In this document: in pieces, positions 36,080 through 54,230 of the stretch
Position numbering within the stretch: position 1 is the first letter of the stretch
How the letters are laid out: every line of letters starts with the position of its first letter
NCBI GenBank assembly: GCA_963971535.1
Contig: OZ020588.1
Span: 122,330,887-122,394,886, forward strand
DNA length: 64,000 bases
Direction: 5' to 3'
Origin: Notolepis coatsorum
Taxonomy: Eukaryota > Chordata > Actinopteri > Aulopiformes > Paralepididae
Made by a program: the position numbers and the translations under genes
Notes under the pieces: model-generated
What the model was told of the DNA's origin: nothing
Databases searched by the model: none
What the model saw: the letters and a program-made list of their open reading frames with translations, nothing else

Positions 36080-37409
36080 TAGTCAAGTCAAGTCAAGAGT
36101 TTTAATTGTCACGGCATACAGGTATACAATGAAATGCGGGTGGTCTTGCCCGCAACGATGTGCAATACAGTGGTACATATAATAGAATCAAAAGAAGAAA
36201 CAACATTGTGCAGTAACAGATAGCAGGTAACATGGAGTGACATCTCGGTATCTGTACATAGTTATTTACAGCGCATGTGTGACATGCTAGTTAGCTTTGG
36301 TAGTGCAATACACTGTTCCTGTTATTCTAATTTAAAGTGACCTTTCCTTTGGCCATAAGTGTGCGTGTGTGCGACATGAGTGTGTGCCCGCTCATGTTAA
36401 AGTGTTAAGTGGCTGCTCGTGTGTGAGCGTGCACAGTGTGCGTGTCGTGTGTGTGTTCATGTGTGCTTGTGTGTGGACAGTTCAATGTTCTGAGCACTCA
36501 ATGTACATTGTTCATGGCTCTGATGGCCTGGGGGAAGAAGCTGAGCCTAAGCCGCTCTGTCCTAGTAGCTGAGATTTGCAGGCGTCTGCCTGACCTCAGC
36601 AGCTGAAACAGGCTGTTATTGGGGTGGTGAGGGTCTTTCATTATCCTGCAGGCTCTGGATTTGCACCTCTTGTTGTATAGAACCTGCAGGGGGGGTAGTG
36701 CAATACCCGTGGTACGCTCGGCTGAGCGCACCACTTTCTGTAGGGCCTTCTTGTCCTGTGCCGTGCTGTTTCCATACCAGGCAGTGATGTTTCCGGTCAG
36801 GATGCTCTCTACAGCTCCTGAGTAGAAGGACTGGAGTATCTTCCCCGATACTCTGAACTTCCTTAACTGTCTCAGGTGGTAGAGACGCTGTTTCGCCTTC
36901 TTTACTACTGTGCCTATGTGTGTTGACCATGTCAGGTCCTCTGAGATGTGGACCCCCAGGTACTTGAAGCTGCTCACCCTGTCCACGGTAGCCCCGTTTA
37001 TCATCAGTGGTGTGTGTGTCTCCTGCTGTCCTCTCCTATAATCCACGATCAGTTCCTTGGTTTTGCCAATGTTCAGGAGCAGGCTGTTGTCCTGGCACCA
37101 GCGTTCCAGTACCTCCACCTCCTCCCGGTAGGCCTTCTCGTCGTTGTCCGAGATCAGCCCCACCACCACCGTGTCATCTGCGAACTTCACTATGGAGTTG
37201 GAGCTGAACTTGGCCACACAGTCGTGTGTGTAGAGTGAGTACAGCAGGGGGCTCAGAACACAGCCCTGGGGGGACCCGATGCTCAGGGTGATGGTGTTGG
37301 AGGTCTGACCCCCCACCCTGACCGCCTGGGGTCTTTCGCTCAGAAAGTCCAGTACCCAGGCGCTCAGGGCGGAGCTCAGACCTAGCTCGATCAGCTTGTC
37401 CACCAGTAG
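36080..37409 (-). pseudogene. L2-like LINE fragment, RT and 3' UTR
   Basis: The minus strand encodes 301 codons (37403-36498) without a break: LDFLSERPQAVRVGG, SPQGCVLSPLLYSLYTHD, the catalytic VKFADDTVVV, YLGVHISEDLTWSTHIG, then the C-terminal MKDPHHPNNSLFQLLRSGRR. The 3' UTR ends in TTGTCATTGT-like sequence and CTTGA repeats at about 36080. It is 5' truncated (endonuclease and the first RT motifs are missing) and inserted into the DIRS element. The open frame suggests a fairly recent copy. Confidence 0.85.
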
Positions 37410-37602
37410 AGTATAGTATAGTAGAGCTATATTACTGCAGGATGGGACTTAACGGCGGGTTATGGCTCAGCTGGCTAGTTCCTATCCACATTGGCGTCGA
37501 GTAGTGGGGCTATGGGTCCAGCCGACATGGTAAACATGTTGCGTGTCTGTGCGCAGGCGGTTGTTGATCTGGGTCCCACATCGCCTCACGCTAGGCTGTA
37601 GT

Positions 37603-39283
37603 CAGGGTGACCAAACGTCCTCTTTTGCCCGGACATGTCCTCTTTTCACGCCCTGTCCGGGGCGTCCGGGGGGGATTTATAAATTCATGGAAATGTCCGG
37701 GGTTTCATTGTTTTTAAGTTTCAGTTTCAGTTTCACTGCCCTTTGCGAGCATCTGAAGGCTCGGACTGCATTTTTCGCCGAACATATAAATTACCGAATT
37801 AAAGCGCTATTCGTTGCCGTTCAAATGCCATCTGAATCGCCCAAATCCGTGCCTCGGTTCTCGAGTTACATGCCGATATGTCAGGCGTGCGCCAGATTAT
37901 CACCCCGGACTCCCGGAGAAGCATGCAGCTGCAGAGCCAGCGGCACTCTCGGGCCGCGCGCTGTCGGCCTCGCTGTGAGGGGCGCTCAGCAGCGCCACCC
38001 ACCCAATGGCTGACTTGCCAATGGCTGAATTGGAGTATTGCACTGTGCGGGCACAGCTGCAAGATCTGCGCGGGGGCCGGGGCCAGACTCGAGGGAGTAA
38101 ATTCACTATACTTTTGCTCACACAATATCTTGAATGAATGCGTTTATTTATTTCTAACATAAATTGAAAATAAATAATAATAAAAAACAAGTAATAAACA
38201 GATTAAAAAACAAACAAGCAGGAGTATAGAATGAAGTGTAAACGTATGTATTCCTACCCCCTTGATTGATTGATTGATTGAAAACTTTATTAACAGATTG
38301 CAGAATGGGTACAATACAGTACGGCTCAATACACACAATTGTTAAGGGGATGCAGACCAGAGAAAGACTTTCGTCTTGTTTACATCAGGGTCCCCCATTT
38401 TCAATTCATCATATGACATACATGACATACAGACAGTATTCAATATACCTTCACACTCTATTATCTTATGCAACTCATATTCACTCCACAAACTGAAATA
38501 TACATACATTGTTGAATGAACAGCCTGTTTCTTGAAGTTAGACTCTAAATTGTAACCCCCCTCTCTATAACAGCATTTTTGGATGTTACCCGGGAGTGAA
38601 TTGTTTCGTGCTTTAACATGATTTGTGCAGTCTTAAATTCAGCCAGGTCCCAGAGTTTCATGGCATGTGATTTAAAAAATAGTGTGTTTGTGTGTTCCAG
38701 ATATCCTACCTTATTGATAATCAAATCAAAATCAAATGTATTTGTAAGGCCCGACAACACACATTCATGTCCCTTCAGGCCCATGTCCCTTCAGGTTATG
38801 GATTTGCAGTGTTTTCCAGCTTATACAAAAAATATATTATTTTGCAATATTGCAACTATACTACACAAAAACGTGAGTACACAAGTTCAACTCATGTTCA
38901 GCCCTATGTTACTCATTAGCACTAAAAATATTTTTTCTTTATTGTGTACGAAACTTGAGAATGTTATCTTTCAAAAGAGACCAGGCTTATGCATGTGTTA
39001 TAAGCATACAGTATAAAGATAAGCTTTGCAAAAAAAGTATGCAGTCCTCAAGTTCAAGTATAAAAAAAGAATGGCCGCTTTTCTGGGTGCATGTTTCCAA
39101 GCATATGTTAAAACAATAAAGGCATCTTTGAGTAAACTTTTAGTAGAGATTCAAGATTCAAGATGTTTATTCATCACATACAGTACTGTACACAAGACAT
39201 AGTGAAATGAAGGTGGTCATTAAGTATCTCGAGGCTGGGGCCAGCATGTCCTCTTTTTTGGAAATCAAAATATGGTCACCCTA
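37603..39283. mobile_element. hAT-like element inside the DIRS element
   Basis: Left end CAGGGTGACCAAACGTCC; right end, read inward, AGGGTGACCATATTTTG. CTGTAGT occurs on both sides (37596-37602, 39284-39290), seven of the expected eight bases. The interior holds a LINE 3' part (38256-38785, minus) and a LINE-like short tail near 38715. No transposase frame. Confidence 0.75.
38256..38785 (-). pseudogene. LINE C-terminal fragment with LINE-X-type tail
   Basis: The minus strand reads KVGYLEHTNTLFFKSHAMKL, WDLAEFKTAQIM, then ERGVTI and stop, a LINE RT C-terminus. The 3' UTR carries GGGGGACCCTGATGTAAACA and TGCAATCTGTTAATAAAG, ending in TTGATTGATT-type repeats at 38262-38280 (as read on +). Confidence 0.75.
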
Positions 39284-40989
39284 CTGTAGTAGTGTAGTGG
39301 GCTACTGTTTCGTTCTGTCACTCTGCTATGAGAAGGTCTGTCTTTGCTACAGCTTTCTCTCCTCTCAACCATTTCATACTGACGGTCAATCGGTATACTG
39401 GGGGAGTAGTGCGGGGGGGGCTTTGTTTACCTTTTTTGGTAAATGGGCTAAGCTAGGGCTGGTGTGCTGTTGTGAATATTTTGAATCAAGGCGGGACTAG
39501 TTCGCTCTGGTCCGCCTCCCCTTAACGTTGTGCATATGGGTTTGCTCATTCTACAGTATTTTGTGGTTTAGTTCTTTTATTCATTTAACCCTTTCATGGT
39601 GCACACCACAGTGGAGGTTGCTGTTTGCAACCACCACTGGTGCTCCGTGTTAACATCAGTCCTTTGTTTTTGACATATTGAAACAGTGCCCCGCCCGGCC
39701 GACGCCATGGGTGGGTTGGCCTGGCGAGTGGCTGGTGGGCTGTTAAAGCCTGTACCGCCACGGTATGGAATTGGCAGCGATTATAACTGTGTTCGAATTG
39801 CTGTTTTTTTCTATTAAAAAAATGGTGTCTGGTGGCGGGGCCTTGAGGGCCAGCCGACGTCGACACATTGCGCAAGGTTGTTGACGTTATTAGCTTTGAC
39901 CCAGCCGCAAGCTATAACCGCTCAGGGTTCCCCTCTCTGCAGGGGATTTTGGTCTTCTGCTGGAGCGCGGGCGGTATTGTCCTAGGCCCCACACCGCCTC
40001 ACACCGTGCAGCCAGAAGAAGAGAGAGCACGGCCTCGTCAGCGGCGATGACGAGGCCCTCGACAGGCGGCCATGTTTTCCCCCGCCGGAGGTATCCTGGG
40101 CGTTGAATCGACAGGTGTCCACAAGGTGTTGAAGCGCGGGCGGCCCCACTTTTCGCTTCTCATGGGGACAGGGGCTGACACCCAGTTGATGGCTGAGCCT
40201 GGGTCTGTCCGTGAGAATGTTGTGCTGTCAAGCGGCTCCCACACCATAAGCTGTGTTGGTTGAGCCTGGTGTTACGTCTGTCAACTTAAGTGTTGTCAGC
40301 AGGGGGGCTCGAAACCTTTTGAGGCACACAGTGCAGGCTTCCCTGGCCTTGCCTTTGCCAGGCCAGGTATCATGTTGGTGCCTCCATCTCCTGAAAAATT
40401 GGCAGTGGTCTCGCAGGCACGCGTGATTTGGGTGGTAGTAATATCACTGCAGGGCTACGGTGTGTAGAACCCATGGGGTCCTTACACCTTGCATGTCCGG
40501 CTGCAGAACAACTCCTCAGCATGTTCTGGAGGGGTGTTCAGTGGGGGGGCTTTTTTCTCCTAGAAAGCCCCCTGTATCAAACCGGCCCTTTCTGTCGGGG
40601 TCCCCCCTTGGGTGCGTTTGCCTCATGGGTGGTGTCAGGGTCAGTTGTCCCGACACGGAACGCTCTGCTCGCACGGTTCCAGGGTTGGCTACGCACAGCG
40701 GGTGGGACCGGGCCAACTATCTACAGTTCCTGGCGGACCTGCGCCACATGGCGGCGGGTGCGTTGGGAGTGTCATCACATATGACTACGGCAGTACCATA
40801 TGTCGAGGTGGATGGAGAGAACGCTGAGGCGGGGACTTGTGTTTACACAACCCCACCCGTTTTCGGGTTTGGTACAGACCCTATTGTCAGGGTCTCCAGC
40901 AGTGACAGCTCTGGTCAACGAGATCCAATCTCTGTGGACGAAGCAAGCCATCGTCGTGGCGTTCTCCTCCCGGTGTTCTCTGGTGCCTG

Positions 40990-41400
40990 AGGAATCGGGA
41001 GGGGGGGGTGTCAGACCCAAGCTGGACCTGTCCCATGGGAAGGTTCAGCATTTTTTGGATCGTCTCCTACCTGTTGAACACTGTCAGGTGGGGGTCTGGT
41101 TCTCCTCCATAGACCTGTAGGATGCGTATGCGCATCTCCGATCTTCCATCCTAGGGCTTGCCTACGCTTCCTTTGCAGGGTTAGCGTATGAGTACCAGAG
41201 GCTGCTGTTCGGTTTTCTCTGGCTCCTCGCATCTTCACCAAGTGCGTGGAGGCTGCACTGGGGCCTCTGCGTCATCAGGGGTTATGGAGTGTTCTGCCCT
41301 GACGACGTTCTGGTCCTTCGCGGTCAAGGTGGATCGTCAGGTCTCGTACCAGGCAGGTCTCTACCAGCCTGGGGTTGCTTTAGACTGGAAGTAGAGTACT
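40990..41400 (+). pseudogene. DIRS reverse transcriptase remnant
   Basis: WFSSIDL, a stop, then DAYAHL at about 41095-41140 correspond to the conserved W-x-x-S-I-D-L-K-D-A-Y-x-H RT motif. It is followed by LAYEYQRLLFGF and a degraded F-x-K-C-V-E-A-A-L segment. Frame changes follow. No intact polymerase. Confidence 0.75.
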
Positions 41401-41449
41401 CCTCTTCCTAGTCTATGGGCATCCCTCGGGAGGTTCCGTCCTAGGACGG

Positions 41450-41885
41450 TTACGGCGCTGTCTCACGTCACGTTTTTCACCGACGCCTCCCTCGCTGGTG
41501 ACGCGTCGGGCCAACGCAGTAGGGGGCAGCTGGCAAACCATGCTGCCCGGTCTGCGCTACGTTCAATGTGTTGGTGTTGAAAGCGGTCCTTCTGGTCCAC
41601 AAATGGTGTTGGTCAGGACGGACGATACGACGTCAGTGTCGTGTATCGACAGACAGGGAGGAGTACGCTCCCCCCGTCTGCACCAGGCGGCGGGCGGCTG
41701 GCTATGGGCGTCCTCCATCTGCGCGGCCTGAGGGCTCCCCACATCCCCGGCAGGGAGAATGTGGGTGCAGGTGTACTGTCGCGGGGCGGTCCTCATCCTG
41801 ACGGGTGGGGATTACGTCCGGACATAGCCAGGCAGGTCTGGGACCGATGCCGTGCCGCCTGGGATTCTTCCCCATACATCTGTTA
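41450..41885 (+). pseudogene. DIRS RNase H remnant
   Basis: FFTDASLAG at about 41470 (a D-x-S RNase H start) and later HIPGRENVGAGVLSRG (about 41740-41790), matching the H-x-x-G-x-x-N-x-x-A-D-x-L-S-R end of RNase H in DIRS and Gypsy polyproteins. Frames shift between them. Confidence 0.7.
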
Positions 41886-42239
41886 GGTCAGTTGTTGGGA
41901 CGGGTACGTTGAGGGGCGCAGGTTCTTGATCCTGATGGCGCCGGACCGGGGCGCAGCTGTGTGGTTCCCGGTCCTGATCCAGCTACTGGTAGTCTGGAGA
42001 GGATGGACCCTTCTGTGGTTGATACCATCCGGAATGCGCATGCTCCCTCCACTGTCGCGCTTACGCGGGCAGATGGCGTATGTTCCAAGTGTGGTGTAAG
42101 GCGGGGGGCCGGGACCCAGTCTCCTGCTCCCTGGATGCTGTCCTTAGTTACCTCCAGTCTCTCCTTGATAGACTGTCGGCTTCGACGGTGAGGGTATATG
42201 CAGCAGCTATATCCTCCTATCATGAGGGGTTTGAGGGGA

Positions 42240-43030
42240 TGTCTTGTTCAGCCACCCTCTTGTGAAGCGTTTCCTGCTTGGCGCTCGACGCGTTAAGCCG
42301 GTGCAACGCTCCTGGGCTCCGACTTGGGATCTTCAATTGGTCCTCGGTCGGTTGTCCTTGGCCCCGTTTGAGCCGCTCGAGCAGGCGCCGTTGGAACAGC
42401 TGTCGTTCAAGACCGCGTTCTTGCTGGCCGTCACCTCCGCTGACGCGTGGGTGTGCTTTGTGCTCTCTCGGTACGACCAGAGTGCCTGTCTTTCATTCCG
42501 ATTGCGGTGCCACTCTGCGGCCTAATCCTGCCTTCGTGCCTGTAAATATCCGGAGTTCTTCCGCTCCAGGGATATTGTGGTTCAGGCGTTTCATCCGCCT
42601 CCTCACGGTGGTGAGTTAGATGCGGGTCTTCACCTGCCATGTCCGGTCCGTGCTTTGGGAATTACCTCAGCCGTACTCAGGACCTCGGGGTCACCGTTCA
42701 GCTTTTTGTCTGTCACGGTGGTTCTCATGCCGGTAAGGCACTATCGAACAACGCCTGTCCCATTGGTTGTGCGAGGGCATTGCCCTCTGCTACACGTTGG
42801 CTGGGCAGGATCCCCCTGGGGGCGTCAGGGCGCATTCCACTCGTGGGGTGGCTGCCTCTGCCGCCCTCCTGGGTGGGGCCTCGGTGGAGGACATCTGTGC
42901 TGCAGCTTCATGGTCCTCCCCGGGCCCCTTTGTAAGGTTTTACCTCATGGACATGACCGGGGGTTCTGTCTCCCAGGCGGTTCTGGGGTCTGTGGCTTTT
43001 CCTGCTTCCCGTCCTTTGGTAGGGTAGCAG
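42240..43030 (+). pseudogene. DIRS tyrosine recombinase remnant
   Basis: Recognisable pieces in changing frames: LSFKTAFLLAVTSA, LRPNPAFVPV, VQAFHPPPHGGE, then in one frame (42767-43027) VRAHSTRGVAASAALLGG with the H-x-x-R catalytic pair, a following W, and RFYLMD with the catalytic Tyr. This enzyme would integrate the circular DNA copy by site-specific recombination. Frameshifts make it a pseudogene. Confidence 0.78.
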
Positions 43031-43242
43031 GAGTGTGTGGGTATGGGCCACAGTGTGTTAAGTCACACGTGGTTCCGCCTGTGCGGTGTGTTCAAGGGGT
43101 TCTAGTTCCCCCTTGTTCGCATTCAGGTGGAGTTGACTGCACCCCCCCTTCGTTAGGAAGGATGGGGTGACAGGGCTCCCCGCACCCCTTGATGTGGGCT
43201 TACGGGTCCTCAGGGGGTACATCTGTCGGGTCAAGCGTCCGC

Positions 43243-43345
43243 TCTAACCCATATCTCATTAGGCTAGAGCGGGACGCGATAGCCATACGATATATAACGA
43301 TATATAAGTTATATTAGTATTGGCTGAGCGTCCCGCTCTACGCGG
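43243..43345 (+). repeat. DIRS internal complementary region
   Basis: The first half (CTCATTAGGCTAGAGCGGGA... to GATATATAAC) is the complement of the left outer end. The second half (TATATTAGTATTGGCTGAGC then GTCCCGCTCTA) is the complement of the right outer end. Together they template the joined ends during circle formation. Confidence 0.85.
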
Positions 43346-43567
43346 CCCTGAGTTCCCTTTTGAGGGATCTTTTACTGGAACGAGATTTGGCGAGGAAGGG
43401 TGTTTGGTGACCATGACCATGGTCTTATAGGCTACGCCTCCATAGGGGCGGGGCCCGGTCAGGTATGGGTGCATAAAGTTGTTTGTGGTGGTGTACATAT
43501 AGGTACTAGGAGATAAGGGGTATCTCATTAGGCTAGAGCGGGACGCTCAGCCAATACTAATATAACT

Positions 43568-44130
43568 AGGTTATATACATAACCTATCGTTTTCAGGAGG
43601 TCAGGCCATCAGTCACTCAGATGGTTTTATGAGATGGCCTCTAGAGGGCGTATCATTTTATACCTGTTAGCGTTGTACTCTTGGGAGCTAGTCCAATTTA
43701 TGTTGTACCTGTTGTAACTTGTGTTTTGTGCAATCATGACAATAACATTTAATTGAATCAATGGAATTGAATCAATGGAATTGAATCAATGCAATTGAAT
43801 CACTGGAATTGAATCACTGGAATTGAATCACTGGAATTGAATCAATGGAATTGAACACAAGCGCTGTGGGCCTGTACAGGATCTGTCCTCATTTAATATT
43901 TAATATTTTCATCACTTGTATTCATAAGTCAGGTGTCATTGTGGTTTGCCAGCCATGACAGCATGGAGAAATTACCTTCAATTCAAGCTGCTAGTCAAGA
44001 AATTTTCTGAGCAAAACTCAGCCAGACATTTCTTCATTCTCTATCTCTGCTTCTCTCTCCCTCTATCTATCTATCGATCTATTTATTTATTGCACTCACT
44101 CGGAGCATGCTGAGATTGATACTAAAACGA
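43568..44130. repeat. Spacer with 14-bp AATTGAATCA(A/C)TGG repeats
   Basis: Seven to eight copies of the 14-bp unit at 43748-43855. Otherwise nothing recognised. Confidence 0.8.
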
Positions 44131-44137
44131 GAATGAG

Positions 44138-44407
<270 letters not shown>

Positions 44408-44409
44408 AG

Positions 44410-46635
44410 AGTGAACGTGCCCACAGTTTATAACAAATACAGAGACCATCTACTACCATTAATGATCCAAACAAACCAGATTATATCCACAGATGCAGCA
44501 ATCAACCACAATTAAATAATTGTAATGGCCAGCTGTTTTCTCCATGGCAGGAGTTGGGAGTAGCAATTGAGGACCAGGGACAACAGCGGTAGTCAGCCAA
44601 ATAAACACTGTTCCGCATTACATGAGATGAGGCCAAGGCCAGATGAAGTTATCTCTCTCTTCATCTCCTTCTCCAACACAAGTTCAGTCCATACTGTCAC
44701 TTTTTGTTCGTCTTGATAAAATGTTGAATGTTTGAACTATAATTATGTGTTTCAATTCAACACAGCTCTGCCAGTTATCTCTCTCTCACTCTCTCTCTAT
44801 CGTTCTCTCTCTCAGCTGGAATAGAACTATCCAAACCGATGACATTAATAATTGTTTGGAGATTGCTTGCAATTATGAAAAGGCATGAGACTGCTGGAGG
44901 GGCAGGGGGTTAGGATGGAGGATTCGGATTACATTGAAGTTTGAACTAATTCCTTTTTACTTTGGATTTGTTCAAATTAGATTTTGGGAAAAAGTGACAA
45001 GTCTAGTCCAAACTCTGGGGACTCAAAGTCAATAATTGGAGCGAGTATGATAGGGTCCAAATAACCAGTATAATAATGAAGTGATATAATGTATGGTGGA
45101 AGTCTTGGAAGTATTGGAACTCCAATAGCTTTATATAAAAACAGATACCAATGCATATCAGAGAGGATCTGCCAGAGAGGACCACCCAACCTTCTTGTAT
45201 AGGATACAGTGATATATATAACTATCACTGGTGATAAATCTGAGGGCGGAGTTCTTCAACAATCCTTGAAGCAATACAACAAGCATACCATTTGGCCTAG
45301 ATAATGACATTTGACTTTCTGGAGGAACTATAAAGGTTTCTAGGTCATTACTAGGGTCGGACCTACTTGCTCGATCTATTTGGATCTATATGGATCTATG
45401 CTGGATTAGTCAATACCATTTCTATTGTATAGGAATCCAATGGGTTGGAGTGATTGTGTATTATGATATTAGACGACATACATTGGCAAACAATAGAACT
45501 CTTACCATAAATGATCAACATTTCAAAGCAAATATGTGCTAATAAATGTAATTTGTTTTCAGAATTGTGCTTCCCATTTGAAAGATATCAGTGTTTTCAG
45601 CCTTATCAATCATCACCTGTGGTTCCGTGAAGTTTCTGCGTTGTGTTGTTTTTGTTGAATGATGGTTATCTTACTTGGAAATTGACCTCCCCCGTACTGG
45701 CTGTAACACTGTTTCACCCTGTTAAATGCATCCATACAAAGAATGAACTGGAAACAGTTCTGAAAGTCTTTGAAAAGTCTATTCAATTAATTAATTCTAC
45801 CGATCTCTCCTGCTATCAGCTCGATGATTGTTGCGGCCCAGTGGTTAGCCAAAAGCCTTCCCTGTTAGCCTAAGCTAGCTATCTCGTGGCTATAGAGGGT
45901 GGAGGGGCCTCCCATCCCCCACCCTCCAGCTGCTGCAGTCTCTCTGTCCACCTGTCTACGTGTCTGCCTCGTCTCCTAGTCTGCTTCACCCGGAAATTCA
46001 CCCCAGCTATAAAGTGGATTCCCCTAGCAACGGCCGTTAGCCATGGCAACGGTGCAACGTCTCTACGTCTCTTGTCACCTCTGACCCACTCTAACGCCCT
46101 TTCTCTATCTCTTCCCCTACCAGCGGCCTACTCTCGATGCTAACCTTGGCTTTATCTCTCACAGGGCCTGCCTGTGGCTCTCCCACAGTCTAACTTGAAA
46201 ACACACACGTACATGGAAGCTGTCCTCCTCAGCATTTATAGTTATAATATCTAATATCTATAGGTTATTTACATTATATACACATATGAAAAACAAGTGC
46301 TATCTCTCACATAGGAAATGTGTTATATATTGTGTAGACGCGATAATTACCTGGTCTGGGTGGTTCACAATTGAAATGCTATTGCCCCTGGCAATTCACA
46401 ACATCCGTCTGAGAAATGCATGATGCCTGACGCCTCGTTGATGATCCCTTAGGTATTGTAAAGTAGAATTGAATATTACAGTTGTGCACATCCAGGGTTG
46501 GAGGTGCTGGTCCTACACTCCAAACCTTCTCCTCAGGATTCATATCCAAGGAGTGTGCGGTTCTTCAATGTGAATCCTGAGAAGAAGGGTTCATTCTTTG
46601 TGTTGTAGAATGTAACATTAATATTCGTTTGTTCT
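44410..46635. other. Intronic sequence, no gene seen
   Basis: No supported exon, TIR or tRNA. Around 46500-46600 an imperfect inverted repeat (CTTCTCCTCAGGATTCA and TGAATCCTGAGAAGAAGG) is present. Confidence 0.45.
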
Positions 46636-47504
46636 CTTTTTTTTATTTTTTTAGCGATCTGAAATCATATTTCATCAACCGTGTCTACCGTTGGAAATTC
46701 AGCTACCTCAGGCGCTCAGATGTGAAAAAGCGCCCCCTATCGTCTCCCAGATGGTAATTCACCCTTTTGGATTGAACTCAATGAAAATGAATGAGAAAAA
46801 AAAACCTGCACTCCACATTTTACTTCTCACTCATGCTCAACCAATGCGTCTACCAGCTTCATGCTGGACTCTCGGAGCAGCGGGGAATATGTGTTTTACA
46901 GTAGGCCCTATACACAGTGGATCACTAAAAGGAGCGATTTTTTCGAATGGCGATCAGGAATTGGAATAATCCATTTGGATACCATCTGATCTCAGGTAAG
47001 GAATCTATGTTACCAGTCTAAGGATAATCACACCCCCCTGTTTTCACGGATATATACTGTAAGCTTTTATGTGATTATGTGATACCGCTGTTTGACTGTG
47101 CGCGCCGTCAGGAAATAGGAGACTAGATTTTCGGCTCGCCGCAAGAGCGTGCATGCGTACACATATGTGTCACCTCACAGCGCTTTGTGCCAGATCTCTA
47201 CATTTTCATTTTTCAGATTATTCCAGATTGCTAAAGTACAGAATCTAAGCTTTCAAATGATGTGTCATATGTTGAAATCTGAGAATGTTTTGAACACCAT
47301 GTGCCCAATTATAACTTCTAAAACTGGCTGTGTTCTAGATTACCTAAGAGGTGAAAAGGTGTCTCAAAGGAAGGCAACTTTTCACACTTCAGACAGTTTC
47401 AACTGGGCGTCAACAAACCCCCTCCAGCAACGCCCCTCACCTGAATAGCATTAACATAATTAAGTGCTGCCATGGCAGTTATCTCTCCTCAGGACCCGAT
47501 CTTC

Positions 47505-47578
47505 ATTCTCTTGTTTGTATTGAGCTGTACTGTATTGTGCCCATTCTGCAATCTGTTAATAACGTTTTCAATGCATAG
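47505..47578 (+). mobile_element. LINE-X 3' tail fragment
   Basis: TATTGAGCTGTACTGTATTG, then TGCAATCTGTTAATAACG. Only the last ~75 bp remain. Confidence 0.75.
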
Positions 47579-47759
47579 TAGTATAGACATTATTAGCATA
47601 GTAGGTAGTAGTAGTAAGATGGATACTAGTAAAAGATGGTATGAAGGTTAGTAGTTTCAGATATTAATTGAAGTTAATTTGGCTCGTCTTCTGCCAGCTT
47701 GTACAGACAGGAGCTTGACCTCGTTGACCTTAAGCACAAACCAAAGTGCTTTAATCAAA

Positions 47760-47960
47760 TTAAATAGAATAGAATATTTCTAGAGTCTTTATTGTCATTA
47801 TACAGACAGCGTTATATAGCTCAACAGTGCACAATTAATAAACAATAATTATTATTAGGAAGATACAATAAAATAGTCCATTTATACGTACCCCCCCCCC
47901 CCCCCCCATGCTGCTTTGACACCAGAATTTCCCCAAGGGGATTAATAAAGGATCATCTTA
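47760..47960 (-). mobile_element. L2-like LINE 3' tail remnants
   Basis: On the minus strand AATGACAATAAAGACTCTAG is followed by ATTCT repeats at 47763-47790. A block with AATAAACAATAATTATTATT (47845 onward) recurs at 49549-49600. A poly-C run is at 47891-47908. Confidence 0.6.
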
Positions 47961-48049
47961 TCTTAGTAGGTAACATCACAATAAAAAATAAAAAAAATTA
48001 GGAAGATAAAATAAAAGTCAATGTCTACAGTGTATGGATGCAGGGTCCA

Positions 48050-48151
<102 letters not shown>

Positions 48152-48244
48152 TCTCAGCACTTATCTGTATCTTTGTGTGTGTTGGGTCTTCTAACATCGT
48201 ACAGTCTTGTTCTGAGGTGCTGTAGACGTTGGTCTTGAGGGTAT

Positions 48245-53375
<5,131 letters not shown>

Positions 53376-54230
53376 TCTCAATCTCAACGCAAGACACATT
53401 AAAAGTGTCACCAGATGCCAACAGGTGTATGTATAGGTCTTGTGGGCATTGCGCTGCGGGCTGGCTACCCCCCCAAGGTTTAGATTCGATTCAAATGCAA
53501 ATAGTTATTACGCCCCCGTTCCACTGAAATCATGTCGTGAACAGCCTACTTTTAAACAAAGGTTGTTACTATTTTTAAATATTCTAACTGTTCGTTTTTA
53601 TAGTATATATGTGCTTATACATTCAATTTATAATAATATATATAAAAAAAAAAGACAAAAAAAAAAAAAAAAAACGTTTTCACGTCTAGACGAGAAGGGG
53701 GCGGGCCGAGTTGTGGTCAGTAGCACTGCCAGGTGACACATATACTATCAATAATCTAGCGTTTATTTGAAAACGATTCATAAATAGGCCGAAAAATGAC
53801 AACGTTCTAGAATATTCCAGGAAAAGGCGATTATCAGGGAATCTCTTCTTTTTTCCGTGAAACCGAGTGCTTTTCAGAATGGTAGAAAACGGAAATGAAC
53901 CGATAAAAAACAATCTGCTACGACAATGTTGACTGGAAAATGAGTCTTTGATAAGCGACAGGCAGATTAGACACAAACCATAATTTTAAACATAGATTAG
54001 GCGATATTAACACTAACATTGAAGTGGCCCTGGGCATTCAAGGGACTAATAATGAATTAAACTTGGGCAGTGAAAGTGTTAAAGTGTCTAAAGTGAGTGT
54101 TATGGTGAGTGTTTGTTTAAAAGTGAGTGTGTGCATGTGGATGTGTGTGCAATGAGTGTAGATGATGGGTTGTTACATGGAGTCATTGAGCATCCTGATG
54201 GCCAGAAGATCCTTCCGAGTCTCTCTGTAC

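Larger units (their letters stand above)
35191..43567 (+). mobile_element. DIRS-like tyrosine-recombinase retrotransposon, decayed
   Basis: The ends are inverted repeats (35191-35370 and 43370-43567) built on CCGCTCTAGCCTAATGAGAT. An internal region at 43243-43345 carries, side by side, the complement of both outer ends, which is the diagnostic DIRS layout and lets the element close as a circle. RT, RNase H and tyrosine recombinase remnants lie at 40990-43030. After removal of a nested LINE (36080-37409) and a hAT-like element (37603-39283) the length is about 5.4 kb, normal for DIRS. There is no target duplication, as expected. Stops and frameshifts show it is inactive. Confidence 0.88.

Noticed and set aside
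42577..43170. 197-aa ORF as a host gene
   Set aside because: It overlaps, in another frame, the tyrosine recombinase remnant of the DIRS element; the family residues are in the neighbouring frame.
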